DNA of 35,803 nucleotides from [Clostridium] clostridioforme AGR2157 (GCF_000424325.1 NZ_AUJR01000047.1:1-35803), one strand, 5' to 3'. Shown: positions 7,716-15,931, counted from the stretch's first letter. The notes: generated by a model not told the origin, from the sequence alone. Program-made: numbers and translations.

Positions 7716-8648
7716 ATGGAGGAAAAACAAGTCATATTGTCGGTGGAGCACCTGATGATTTCATTTTCTCAGTATGTAGGGGGATGGCGCCAGAGGGAGC
7801 TTCCCGTGATTCGGGATCTGAACATAAAGGTACGGGAACATGAGGTGGTGGCCGTAGCCGGTTCCAGCGGTTCGGGAAAGAGCCTTCTGGCCCATGCGGT
7901 CATGGGACTTCTGCCGCAGAATGCCGCCTGTCAGGGGACGGTTTCCTTTGAGGGGGAAATCCTGACCCAGAAGCGCAAGGAACAGCTCAGGGGGAGCCGG
8001 ATGGTATTGGTGCCCCAGAGCGTGTCCTATCTGGATCCCCTTATGAAGGTGGGGGAACAGGTACGAAGGGGACAAAAGGATAAGGAGAGCGTGAAGCGCT
8101 GCCGTGAGTCTCTGGGGCGATACGGGCTGGGAGAGGATACGGAGGGACTGTATCCTTTTGAACTGTCCGGGGGAATGACCAGAAGGGTGCTGATTTCTAC
8201 GGCAGTGATGGAGCATCCCAGACTGGTCATTGCAGACGAACCCACGCCGGGGCTTCATATCAGCGCGGCCAGGCGTGTGCTCACCCATTTCCGGGAGATA
8301 GCGGACGAGGGGGCAGGGGTCCTTCTCATCACTCATGATTTGGAGCTGGCTCTGGAGGTGGCTGACAGAATCGTGGTATTTTATGCGGGTACCAATGTGG
8401 AGGAGGCCCTGGCAGCGGATTTTGAGGATGAGAAAAGGCTTCGCCACCCCTATACCAGGGCTCTTTACCGGGCCATGCCCCGCCACGGGTTTAAGGCAGC
8501 GTCCGGGACCCAGCCCTATGTAGCGGATATGCCCGCGGGATGTCCCTATGGGCCCCGCTGCCCGGACATGGATGAGGGCTGTCTCCAGGAAATTTCCTAT
8601 CGCAGTTTTCGCGGCGGCATGGTAAAATGCAGGAAGGCGGGAGTATGA
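7716..8648 (+). CDS. nikD: Nickel/peptide ABC transporter ATPase, NikD/DppD type
   Basis: First ATPase of the importer, 310 residues. Walker A is GSSGSGKS (49-56), the signature LSGGMTRRV, and Walker B LVIADEP (Asp174-Glu175). The C-terminus carries the oligopeptide/nickel extension with spaced Cys residues (CPYGPRCPDMDEGC). The ATG at 7716 follows AGGAGG at seven bases. The stop overlaps the start of the next ATPase (ATGA, 8645-8648). After Walker B the usual 'SALD' D-loop reads TPGLH, a departure that may tune the paired ATPase site. Confidence 0.88.
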   Translation: MEEKQVILSVEHLMISFSQYVGGWRQRELPVIRDLNIKVREHEVVAVAGSSGSGKSLLAHAVMGLLPQNAACQGTVSFEGEILTQKRKEQLRGSRMVLVPQSVSYLDPLMKVGEQVRRGQKDKESVKRCRESLGRYGLGEDTEGLYPFELSGGMTRRVLISTAVMEHPRLVIADEPTPGLHISAARRVLTHFREIADEGAGVLLITHDLELALEVADRIVVFYAGTNVEEALAADFEDEKRLRHPYTRALYRAMPRHGFKAASGTQPYVADMPAGCPYGPRCPDMDEGCLQEISYRSFRGGMVKCRKAGV

Positions 8649-9253
8649 GGCTGGAAGCAATGAATATTTCATTCCAATACGACAATGGGAACAGGAAAAT
8701 ACTGAACAATGTCAGCATGAGCTTTGAGAGCGGGGAACGCGTGGGGCTGACGGCTCCCAGCGGTTTTGGAAAGACTACCTTTTGCAAGATACTGGCCGGT
8801 TATGAGAAGCCGGACCGTGGGACTGTGGCTTTAGACGGAAAAGATATTACTTCCCGGGGCGGTTACAATCCGGTGCAGATGATATGGCAGCATCCGGAAC
8901 TGTCGGTAAATCCCCGTCTTAAGATGCGGGAGGTGCTGAGGGAAGGGGACTGCGTGGAGGAACGGGTGGTCCGCGGCCTGGGAATCGAACCGGACTGGCT
9001 GAACCGGTATCCGGGAGAGCTGTCCGGAGGGGAGCTGCAGCGGTTCTGTATAGCCAGGGCTTTGGGGAGGCGCACCCGGTTCATTCTTGCAGATGAGATA
9101 AGCACCATGCTGGACCTTATCACCCAGAGCCAAATCTGGGGATTCCTTTTGGAGGAAGTGAAGACGCGCAGGCTGGGTTTGCTGGTGGTCAGCCATTCAG
9201 AGGAGCTGCTGGAGCGTGTTTGCGGCAGGGTGGTTGATTTGAGGACGGACTAG
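8645..9253 (+). CDS. nikE: Short nickel/peptide ABC transporter ATPase, NikE type
   Basis: Second ATPase, only 202 residues against about 260 in NikE of enterobacteria; it stops after the ABC core. Walker A reads APSGFGKT (37-44), so the first Gly of GxxGxGK[ST] is Ala, while Gly40, Gly42, Lys43 and Thr44 remain. The signature LSGGELQR and Walker B ILADE are intact, followed by STMLD. The ATG at 8645 overlaps the nikD stop and has AGGAAGGCGGGAG upstream; the in-frame ATG at 8627 is less likely. The short form seems complete, as the frame is clean and conserved to the H-loop (VVSHSEE). Together with nikD it should form the heterodimeric motor. Confidence 0.85.
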   Translation: MRLEAMNISFQYDNGNRKILNNVSMSFESGERVGLTAPSGFGKTTFCKILAGYEKPDRGTVALDGKDITSRGGYNPVQMIWQHPELSVNPRLKMREVLREGDCVEERVVRGLGIEPDWLNRYPGELSGGELQRFCIARALGRRTRFILADEISTMLDLITQSQIWGFLLEEVKTRRLGLLVVSHSEELLERVCGRVVDLRTD

Positions 9254-9349
9254 GGCCGGATTAAGGACGGAGCAGCCGGATGATTCGTATGTGGAAGGAT
9301 TGAAAATGGATTGGCTGATCCGTATGAATTTGAGAGAGGAGAACGAAAG

Positions 9350-10093
9350 ATGGATGTCAGGGAATTACTGGAACAGGTAAAGTCCGGCAGTGTTGAGATA
9401 GAGGATGCGCAGATGCAGCTTAAGAACCTGCCCTATGAGGATTTGGGATATGCCAAGCTGGACCATCACAGGAAGCTGCGTTCCGGTTTTGGGGAAACCG
9501 TATTCTGCCAGGGGAAGCCGGATGCGTATTTGCTGGAAATTTATAAGAAATTTTATGAGAGAGATGGGGAGGTCCTGGGAACCAGGGCTTCTGAGAGCCA
9601 GGCTGAGCTGGTGAGAACAGCGGTACCGGATGTGGTGTATGATCCCATATCCCGGATACTCAAGGTGGAGAAGCCGGGAAAGGAGCGCAAGGGGTATGTG
9701 GCAGTGTGCACGGGAGGCACGGCGGACATACCGGTGGCGGAGGAAGCAGCCCAGACCGCTGAATATTTCGGATGCAGGGTAGACCGGATATTTGATGTGG
9801 GAGTTGCCGGAATCCACAGGCTTCTGGCCCAGAGGGAGCGCCTGGACAAGGCCAACTGCATTGTGGCAGTGGCCGGAATGGAAGGAGCGCTGGGCACGGT
9901 GATAGCAGGCCTGGTGGAATGCCCTGTGGTGGCAGTCCCCACCTCCGTGGGATACGGCGCCAGCTTCCATGGGTTATCGGCCCTTCTTACAATGCTTAAT
10001 TCCTGCGCCAACGGGATATCAGTGGTTAATATTGACAATGGATACGGCGCCGGCTACCTGGCGGCCCAAATAAACAGAATGGCGGTGAGATAA
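9350..10093 (+). CDS. larB: LarB, pyridinium-3,5-biscarboxylic acid mononucleotide synthase
   Basis: First enzyme of nickel-pincer cofactor synthesis. LarB carboxylates nicotinic acid adenine dinucleotide and releases AMP to give the biscarboxylate mononucleotide. The protein has 247 residues, the usual LarB length. Its C-terminal half resembles PurE (AIR carboxylase), with VAVCTGGTADIPVAEEAA, then GVAGIHRLL and VAGMEGALGTVIAGLV. The conserved Cys219 in LNSCANGISVVNIDNG matches the catalytic Cys known from Lactobacillus LarB. The ATG at 9350 has AGGAG eight bases upstream; an in-frame TTG at 9311 is not supported. The larC ATG follows the stop by one base. Confidence 0.95.
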   Translation: MDVRELLEQVKSGSVEIEDAQMQLKNLPYEDLGYAKLDHHRKLRSGFGETVFCQGKPDAYLLEIYKKFYERDGEVLGTRASESQAELVRTAVPDVVYDPISRILKVEKPGKERKGYVAVCTGGTADIPVAEEAAQTAEYFGCRVDRIFDVGVAGIHRLLAQRERLDKANCIVAVAGMEGALGTVIAGLVECPVVAVPTSVGYGASFHGLSALLTMLNSCANGISVVNIDNGYGAGYLAAQINRMAVR

Positions 10094-10094
10094 A

Positions 10095-11306
10095 ATGGGA
10101 AAGATTTTATATCTGGAATGTAATTCGGGTATCAGCGGGGACATGACGGTAGGAGCTCTGCTTGACCTGGGAGCGGACAGGCAGGTGCTGGAGAATGCGC
10201 TGGAGAGCCTGGGAGTGGATGGATACCATCTGCATTTTAGCCGGAAGGTTGTGTGTGGTCTGGATGCTTTTGATTTTGATGTGCATTTGGAGGATGGGCA
10301 TGAGTATGAGCACGATCACGGCCATCCCCATTCCCACATTCACAGGAACCTCCACGACATTTATCATATCATAGACCATCTGGATTCCAACGATAGGGTG
10401 AAGGAAATGGCCCGGACCATGTTCCGCATTGTGGCGGAGGCGGAATCCAAGGCCCATGGGCTTCCTGTTGAGCAGGTTCATTTCCACGAAGTGGGGGCTG
10501 TTGATTCCATTGTGGACATTATCAGTGTGGCAGTCTGCATCGACAATCTGGGCGTGGAGGATGTGGTGGTTTCTGCATTGTCAGAAGGTCGCGGCCATGT
10601 CCACTGCCAGCACGGTGTACTGCCGGTTCCTGTTCCCGCTACAGCTAATATTGCTTCTTCCTATGGACTTAAGCTGCATTTTACAGACAATGACGGGGAA
10701 ATGGTCACACCTACCGGGGCAGCCATAGCCGCTGCGCTGCGGACAAAGGACCGCCTTCCCGCTTCCTGCCGCCTGCTTAAGACAGGAATGGGTGCGGGGA
10801 ACAAGGTGTTTAAACAGGCGAATGTGCTCCGGGCCATGCTTCTGGAGACTTCACAGGATGAGGACCGTACCATGTGGGTATTGGAGACGAACCTGGATGA
10901 CTGTACAGGGGAAATGCTGGGTCTTGCCATGGAGATGCTCCTTGAAGCCGGGGCCGCGGATGTGTGGTATACCCCCATTCACATGAAGAAGAACCGTCCT
11001 GCCTATATGCTGTCCGTGCTTTGCCGTGAATCATCCATAGAGGCCATGGAGGAAATCATCCTGACCCAGACCACAACTATTGGAATCCGCCGCTATCAAA
11101 CGGAGAGGACCATTCTTGAGCGGAGTGAAATCCAGGTGGAAACCAGTTACGGGCCAGCGGATGTGAAGGTGTGTGCTTACAAGGGCAGAAAGTTCTTTTA
11201 TCCGGAATATGAAAGCATCCGGCGGATCTGTACGGAACAGAGCGTGGATTTTCAGACTGCATATCATCATGTACGCATGAAGGCAGAAGAAAGCCGCCAG
11301 GATTAA
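10095..11306 (+). CDS. larC: LarC, nickel-inserting cyclometallase for the pincer cofactor
   Basis: Third step of the pathway: LarC uses CTP to insert nickel into the bis-thiocarboxylate mononucleotide, forming the carbon-nickel bond. The protein has 403 residues in one frame and begins with LYLECNSGISGDMTVGALLD. A His-rich stretch (about residues 69-95, EHDHGHPHSHIHRNLHDIYH) is a likely nickel-handling segment. The motifs HFHEVGAVDSIVDI, VTPTGAAIAAAL and LETNLDDCTGEMLG follow. Lactobacillus plantarum makes full LarC only by a ribosomal frameshift between larC1 and larC2; here both halves are fused in a plain reading frame. It lies between larB and larE. Confidence 0.96.
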   Translation: MGKILYLECNSGISGDMTVGALLDLGADRQVLENALESLGVDGYHLHFSRKVVCGLDAFDFDVHLEDGHEYEHDHGHPHSHIHRNLHDIYHIIDHLDSNDRVKEMARTMFRIVAEAESKAHGLPVEQVHFHEVGAVDSIVDIISVAVCIDNLGVEDVVVSALSEGRGHVHCQHGVLPVPVPATANIASSYGLKLHFTDNDGEMVTPTGAAIAAALRTKDRLPASCRLLKTGMGAGNKVFKQANVLRAMLLETSQDEDRTMWVLETNLDDCTGEMLGLAMEMLLEAGAADVWYTPIHMKKNRPAYMLSVLCRESSIEAMEEIILTQTTTIGIRRYQTERTILERSEIQVETSYGPADVKVCAYKGRKFFYPEYESIRRICTEQSVDFQTAYHHVRMKAEESRQD

Positions 11307-11339
11307 ATGATATAGATAATGTCAGATTAGGAGATTCGT

Positions 11340-12200
11340 ATGAATACGGTAAATAACAGCTACAGTGATGTAATGTCATCTCTGGACCATATGAAAAAGT
11401 GTCTGGAGGTCAGGATGGAACAGCTGGCTAAAGAGGATATATGCCTTGCGTTTTCCGGAGGAGTTGATTCAAGCCTGCTTTTAAAGACAGCAGCAGACGC
11501 AGCAGTCCATACGGGGAGAAAAGTGTACGCCGTGACGTTTGACAGCTGCCTGCATCCATCCTGCGACCTGGAGATAGCCAGGCGCGTGGCAGGGGAGCTG
11601 GGAGGAATCCATGAAGTCATTACCGTGGACGAGCTGGAGCAGGAGGCAATAAAAAATAACCCGGTAAACCGCTGTTATCTGTGTAAGCGCCATCTGTTCT
11701 CCAAACTGGCAGAATTGGCAGAGGCCAGGGGAATCCGGTATATCCTGGACGGCACCAATGAGGACGATATGCATGTATACCGTCCCGGAATCCAGGCACT
11801 TAAGGAGCTGGGAATCATAAGTCCCCTGGCAGAGCTGCACATAACCAAGGCTCAGGTAAAGGCCCTGGCGTCAGAGTACGGAATATCGGTGGCATCCCGT
11901 CCGTCCACTCCCTGTATGGCTACCCGCCTGCCCTATGGCGCTGTCCTGGATTATGAGGTGCTGGGAAGAATCGGAGAAGGAGAAGCCTATGTCAGGACCC
12001 TGGTCCCCGGCAATGTGCGGCTCAGGCTTCACGGAGATATCGTGCGTCTGGAACTGGACCCGGGAGCCTTTGAGGTATTTATGAAATGCCGGGAGGAAAT
12101 CGTCAGCCGTCTGAAGGAAATGGGGTTTGTATATATAACTCTGGATGCAGAAGGGTTCCGCTCCGGGAGTATGGATGTAGGGCTGAATGGAGCAGGCTGA
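11340..12200 (+). CDS. larE: LarE, ATP-dependent sacrificial sulfur transferase
   Basis: Second step of cofactor synthesis: LarE adenylylates the substrate carboxylates and replaces oxygen with sulfur. It has 286 residues. The PP-loop is SGGVDSS (39-45). The RCYLCK segment and TNEDD follow, then SRPSTPCMATRLPYG with Cys192 at the place of the Cys that gives up its sulfur in Lactobacillus LarE. The single Cys here suggests the sacrificial mechanism rather than the iron-sulfur form with three clustered Cys, although CYLC lies elsewhere in the chain. The ATG at 11340 follows TAGGAG. The gene ends the operon before the hairpin at 12347. Confidence 0.95.
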   Translation: MNTVNNSYSDVMSSLDHMKKCLEVRMEQLAKEDICLAFSGGVDSSLLLKTAADAAVHTGRKVYAVTFDSCLHPSCDLEIARRVAGELGGIHEVITVDELEQEAIKNNPVNRCYLCKRHLFSKLAELAEARGIRYILDGTNEDDMHVYRPGIQALKELGIISPLAELHITKAQVKALASEYGISVASRPSTPCMATRLPYGAVLDYEVLGRIGEGEAYVRTLVPGNVRLRLHGDIVRLELDPGAFEVFMKCREEIVSRLKEMGFVYITLDAEGFRSGSMDVGLNGAG

Positions 12201-12346
12201 CCGGCTCGGGAGGGATGGACTGGGAAAAGGACCGGGCTAAATGTATCCTGAATGATGGACTGACAGTAATGAGATTATCAATAATTGGAGTATATTTTCT
12301 TTAAAAATCTATAAAGACACTGCAAACATTTTCGTCCGGTCTGCCT

Positions 12347-12385
12347 CGCCTGTATTATCTAAATATAGATAATACAGGCGTTTCC
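12347..12385 (+). terminator. Terminator after larE
   Basis: A perfect 15-bp stem (12347-12361 with 12366-12380, loop AATA) is followed by TTT and a T-rich tract interrupted by CCC. It lies about 150 bp after larE and should end the nickel/lar transcript. Confidence 0.75.
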
Positions 12386-12454
12386 CATTTTATCCCATAA
12401 CATTTCTATTATCCAAATACGAATATTTTCCTTAGTTTCTTAACGAAATTGAAC

Positions 12455-12483
12455 TTTACTGCCATAAAAAAACATGTTAAAAT
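12455..12483 (+). promoter_or_regulatory. Candidate promoter of the pit operon
   Basis: TTTACT (12455-12460), a 17-bp spacer, then TAAAAT (12478-12483). Transcription would start near 12490, right before the Pho-box-like repeats. The -35 match is moderate. Confidence 0.5.
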
Positions 12484-12492
12484 TAAAATGTT

Positions 12493-12520
12493 TGTAAAGT
12501 TTATGTAAAGATAAAGTAAA
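12493..12520 (-). promoter_or_regulatory. Pho-box-like direct repeats, minus-strand orientation
   Basis: TGTAAA (12493-12498), TGTAAA (12504-12509) and AGTAAA (12515-12520) have an exact 11-bp period. On the minus strand they read TTTACA/TTTACA/TTTACT with 5-bp gaps, matching the PhoP/PhoB box of Firmicutes (TTAACA-like hexamers every 11 bp). Lying just after the presumed transcription start, they would favour repression of pit. Confidence 0.65.
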
Positions 12521-12547
12521 TAATTAAGAGAGTAGGTAAAAAGAATT

Positions 12548-13606
12548 ATGGACATGTCGTTTTCCTTTTTCCTGCGGCAGCTGGTGACAAATCCGGCACT
12601 GTTGATAACAGTCCTTCTGACCCTTGGGGTCATCTGTGTCAATGGCATCACGGATGCGCCAAATGCCATTGCCACATGCGTGTCAACCAGGTCGCTGGAT
12701 GTGAATCTGGCCATTGTCATGGCGGCAGTATGCAACTGCGCAGGGGTGGTTGTGATGACCATAGTGAATTCCACGGTTGCCATGACCATTACCAATATGG
12801 TCAATTTCGGGGAAGATACTACGATTGCTCTGGTTGCCCTGTGTGCCGCGCTTTTTTCCATTGTGGTCTGGTCGTCCTTTGCTGTTTCCATTGGATGTCC
12901 TACCAGTGAGAGCCATGCGCTGATAGCAGGCCTTACCGGAGCTGCTGTGGCTATCCGCGGAGGATTTTCAGCCATTAACTCGGCAGAGTGGATAAAGGTG
13001 GTATATGGACTGATTTTTTCCGTTGTATTGGGATTTTTAAGCGGCTATCTTTCATGCAGGCTGGTGGCCTGGACCTGCCGGGATATGGACCGTCGGAAAA
13101 CCTCCGGATTCTTCCGGTATGCTCAGATTGGCGGAGCCGCCGCCATGGCATTCATGCACGGTGCACAGGACGGACAGAAATTCATGGGAGTCATGCTGCT
13201 GGGTATCTGTATGGTCAACGGGTCCAGCAATACTCAGGGAGTACAGTTCCCCCTTTGGATGCTTTTGCTGGGATCGGCTGCCATGGCCCTGGGAACTTCC
13301 ATTGGAGGAAAGAAAATCATCAAATCCGTGGGCATGGATATGGTACGGCTGGAGAAATACCAGGGCTTTTCCGCAGATATGGCGGGAGCTGCCTGTCTTC
13401 TCGGATTTTCCATTTTCGGTATACCTGTCAGTACCACACATACTAAAACCACAGCCATCATGGGTGTGGGAGCGGTTAAACGTCTGTCGGCCATTAACTT
13501 CAGCGTGGTTAAGGACATGGTGATGACCTGGGTCATGACATTCCCTGGCTGCGGCATCATTGGATTCCTGATGGCGAAGCTGTTTATGGTGTTGTTCCAT
13601 GGATGA
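12548..13606 (+). CDS. pit: Inorganic phosphate transporter, Pit family
   Basis: Low-affinity, proton- or cation-coupled phosphate permease (PiT family), 352 residues with about ten membrane segments in two inverted halves. The first half carries the family signature in VNGITDAPNAIATCVSTRSL and the second carries FMHGAQDGQKFMG and GIPVSTTHTKTTAIMGVG. The ATG at 12548 follows GTAGG-type bases weakly. The gene is followed at once by a DUF47 gene, the standard partner of Pit in Firmicutes, and both should share one transcript. The three Pho-box-like repeats upstream suggest control by phosphate supply. Confidence 0.93.
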   Translation: MDMSFSFFLRQLVTNPALLITVLLTLGVICVNGITDAPNAIATCVSTRSLDVNLAIVMAAVCNCAGVVVMTIVNSTVAMTITNMVNFGEDTTIALVALCAALFSIVVWSSFAVSIGCPTSESHALIAGLTGAAVAIRGGFSAINSAEWIKVVYGLIFSVVLGFLSGYLSCRLVAWTCRDMDRRKTSGFFRYAQIGGAAAMAFMHGAQDGQKFMGVMLLGICMVNGSSNTQGVQFPLWMLLLGSAAMALGTSIGGKKIIKSVGMDMVRLEKYQGFSADMAGAACLLGFSIFGIPVSTTHTKTTAIMGVGAVKRLSAINFSVVKDMVMTWVMTFPGCGIIGFLMAKLFMVLFHG

Positions 13607-13623
13607 GTAAAGGAGAAGATAAG

Positions 13624-14247
13624 ATGTCTAAGAAAAGTGATAGTTACTATTTTCAGAATTTCATTGAGTGCGTTGAGTGCGGATGCCAGGCAGCTAAAAT
13701 GCTGGAGGACAATCTGGAACATTTTGATACAGGACTTTTACAGGACAATCTGGACGGGCTGCACAGGATTGAACATGATGCGGATAAGAAAAAGCATGAG
13801 ATGATGGCCGTACTGGTCAAGGCTTTTATCACCCCCATTGAGCGGGAGGATATCATTCTTTTGAGCCAGAGCATTGACGAGGTGACGGACAAGATTGAGG
13901 ATGTGCTGATTCGTATTTACATAAACAATATTCGGCAAATCCGTCCCGAGGCCCTTGCCTTCATAAAGGTCATCATCCGCTGCTGCGAGGCGCTTAAGGA
14001 GGTCATGGAGGAGTTTGCGGACTTCAGAAAATCCAAGACCCTCCATGATCTGATTATCGAGATTAACGCTCTGGAGGAGGAGGGCGACAGGCTGTTCATT
14101 GATTCCATGCGCAGTCTTCACGCCGAGGTGACGGACCCCATTAAAATCATTGCCTGGAGGGAGATTTACGTATACCTGGAGAAATGCTGCGATGCCTGCG
14201 AGCATGTGGCTGATGTGGTGGAGAGCGTGATTATGAAGAATACCTGA
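13624..14247 (+). CDS. DUF47/PhoU-like Pit accessory protein
   Basis: Cytoplasmic all-helical protein of the PhoU-like DUF47 family (TIGR00153 type), 207 residues. It has the family features AAKMLEDNLEHFD, LDGLHRIEHDADKKKHEM and FITPIEREDIILLSQSIDEV, and a C-terminal helix pair ending KCCDACEHVADVVESVIMK. These proteins are coded next to Pit and are thought to modulate it, probably through metal-bound helical bundles. I chose the ATG at 13624, preceded by AAAGGAG; the ATG at 13603 overlaps the pit stop but lacks a ribosome site. Confidence 0.92.
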   Translation: MSKKSDSYYFQNFIECVECGCQAAKMLEDNLEHFDTGLLQDNLDGLHRIEHDADKKKHEMMAVLVKAFITPIEREDIILLSQSIDEVTDKIEDVLIRIYINNIRQIRPEALAFIKVIIRCCEALKEVMEEFADFRKSKTLHDLIIEINALEEEGDRLFIDSMRSLHAEVTDPIKIIAWREIYVYLEKCCDACEHVADVVESVIMKNT

Positions 14248-14337
14248 TGTCCGGCTGCAGCCGCAAACGCCTGGGAGATAGGACCGGCAGGCCACATGGT
14301 GTTAACGGACAGGCTTAATTCCTGGAAGAATTTAATC

Positions 14338-14365
14338 TTTACAGTTTAATTACAGTTTGAACACA
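14338..14365 (+). promoter_or_regulatory. Pho-box-like direct repeats before the cell-wall protein gene
   Basis: TTTACA (14338-14343), ATTACA (14349-14354) and AACACA (14360-14365) repeat every 11 bp on the coding strand, just upstream of a -35 box. This is the usual layout for activation by a PhoP/PhoB-type response regulator. Confidence 0.6.
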
Positions 14366-14368
14366 CAG

Positions 14369-14397
14369 TTGCATAAAAATAAAGAATGAATTATAAT
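14369..14397 (+). promoter_or_regulatory. Promoter of the cell-wall-binding protein gene
   Basis: TTGCAT (14369-14374), a 17-bp spacer and a perfect TATAAT (14392-14397). The Pho-box repeats end four bases before it. Confidence 0.75.
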
Positions 14398-14467
14398 GTA
14401 ACAAGTGCAGGATGAATAGTATCTGTCTGTGATAAGGCAGCTAAGGGAGAATGAAAGGAGATTCAGA

Positions 14468-15283
14468 ATGAAGAGACGTTTGGCGGTTATATTGGCAGCA
14501 GTGGCTCTGAGTGTGGTTATGTCGGTTCCGGCCTATGCAGGTACATGGAAATATGTGAATGATCAGTGGAAGTATCAGAGAGGCGCCAATAAGTTTGCCT
14601 ACAAGGAATGGATTCAGGATAACGGCAACTGGTACTATATGGATAACAACGGCGTCATGACCACGGGCTGGCAGCAGATTGACGGACAGTGGTATTACAT
14701 GGACCAGGCAGGCATCATGCAGAAGGGATGGTTTAAGGATAACGACAAATGGTACTTCCTGCTTCCCAACGGAGCCATGGCCACGGATACAGTGATTGAC
14801 GGACGCCAGATTGGCGCGGACGGCGTATGGATTGCAGCGGAGGGAGAGGTGGAACCGGCCAATATTACAGACCTGTCCACACCATATCTGGTGCAGAACC
14901 TGTTGGACGGCCTTTCCACCAAGGGATACAATATCATTACCTCTGGCAAAACATCCACCGGCGAGCGCTGGAATAATGCCATCCGTCTGAAAGGCAAGGG
15001 AAGTTATGTGAAGTATGCTGCCAACGGACAGTACCGTCTCTTATCCGGTATCATAGCTCCATCTTCCCAGTTCAGCAGCGGAATCATGGCTAAAGTAACT
15101 GTATACGGTGACAATGATACCGTACTCTATACATCACAGGATATCCATTACAATGAAAAGCTGATGCACTTTGGCGTGGATGTGACCGGACAGAATGAGA
15201 TTCGCGTGGAGGTTTCTCTGGTTACGGATAATGAGTGGGATGCTCCCATTATACTGATAGACGGTCTGTCTCTGTATAAGTAG
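14468..15283 (+). CDS. Secreted cell-wall-binding-repeat protein with a C-terminal beta-sandwich domain
   Basis: Secreted protein of 271 residues. A signal peptide ends near AYA-GTW (about residue 23). Three to four choline-binding-type (CW_binding_1) repeats follow, about residues 24-125, with the aromatic-Gly pattern NGNWYYMDNNGVMTTGW and GQWYYMDQAGIMQKGW. The last 140 residues resemble an NPCBM/NEW2-like carbohydrate-binding fold (VTVYGDNDTVLYTS, NEIRVEVSLVTDNEWDAPI). It probably binds the envelope and a glycan; no catalytic domain is visible. The ATG at 14468 follows AAAGGAG; the GTG at 14429 is rejected because it would spoil the signal peptide. It has its own promoter with Pho-box-like sites. 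Confidence 0.85.
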   Translation: MKRRLAVILAAVALSVVMSVPAYAGTWKYVNDQWKYQRGANKFAYKEWIQDNGNWYYMDNNGVMTTGWQQIDGQWYYMDQAGIMQKGWFKDNDKWYFLLPNGAMATDTVIDGRQIGADGVWIAAEGEVEPANITDLSTPYLVQNLLDGLSTKGYNIITSGKTSTGERWNNAIRLKGKGSYVKYAANGQYRLLSGIIAPSSQFSSGIMAKVTVYGDNDTVLYTSQDIHYNEKLMHFGVDVTGQNEIRVEVSLVTDNEWDAPIILIDGLSLYK

Positions 15284-15338
15284 GCAGGACGAAGATGTCC
15301 GGGAAACGGAAAAACCAAAAATAATGAATAGATAAGAA

Positions 15339-15393
15339 AACAGGCTGAGGACCGCACCTTTTGGCGCGGGGTGACTCAGCCTGTTATTTTTTT
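15339..15393 (+). terminator. Terminator of the cell-wall protein gene
   Basis: A perfect 11-bp stem (15339-15349 with 15375-15385) holds a 25-base loop with a short internal pairing, and is followed by seven T (15387-15393). Confidence 0.85.
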
Positions 15394-15931
15394 ATGGGAG
15401 TACGCCCTATGGGGTAAAAAGCTTCTGGGAAATGTAGGCTCCGCGCTAAGGCAGTATGGCTGCCAAGGTTATAAGTTCAAGTCAGCAACTGTATAACCTT
15501 AACATTCTCAATATTCAATTTTTAAAGCAGCCATCGAAAGATGGCTTGTTTGTGATGCGATTAAGGTAATGGATATTATCTGCTTCTCATTTTCAATCTT
15601 TACCTCCATCTTTGCGGCTGTCCCTGGCCTGAATATTATGACACCCAGTATCACTCCGGTTGCAGCTCAAGTATATTGATGACGGATGCTTTGGCTGCCC
15701 CCAGAATCCGTCCACCGGTCATGAGGGTACAGAAGTTTTCTATGACCTTTAAAAGCTTTGCCTGCAGGGAGATGTGAAAGACCGGAGGGAGAGGAGAACT
15801 GGGAAAACGCATACATGCAGCAGGTGTATGGTCCAAGGGAAAATACCTGATATCCCGGGAAGCGGCGCGCGGCCTTCAGGGCAGCCGCTGGTGATTCCAC
15901 CTTGAGATTCTGCTCCCGGAAGATCTCCATT
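15394..15931. other. Non-coding or decayed stretch with one hairpin
   Basis: No convincing gene. A GAAA-tetraloop hairpin lies at 15529-15546 (AGCCATC/GATGGCT). A minus-strand promoter-like TATAAT (15949-15954 read in reverse) points leftward into an ORF from 15930 (MEIFREQNLKVESPAAALKA...), which has no ribosome site and no family I know. By analogy with 16540-16938 this may be what remains of a gene once divergent from the first XRE regulator. Confidence 0.35.

Noticed and set aside
7761-8672. 303-codon minus-strand ORF opposite nikD
   Set aside because: It is a shadow of the high-GC third positions of nikD; no domain is recognisable.
15651-15930. Minus-strand ORFs resembling part of a sigma-54 activator (LQAKLLKVIE)
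   Set aside because: The likeness covers fewer than 12 residues and no Walker motifs occur in any frame.
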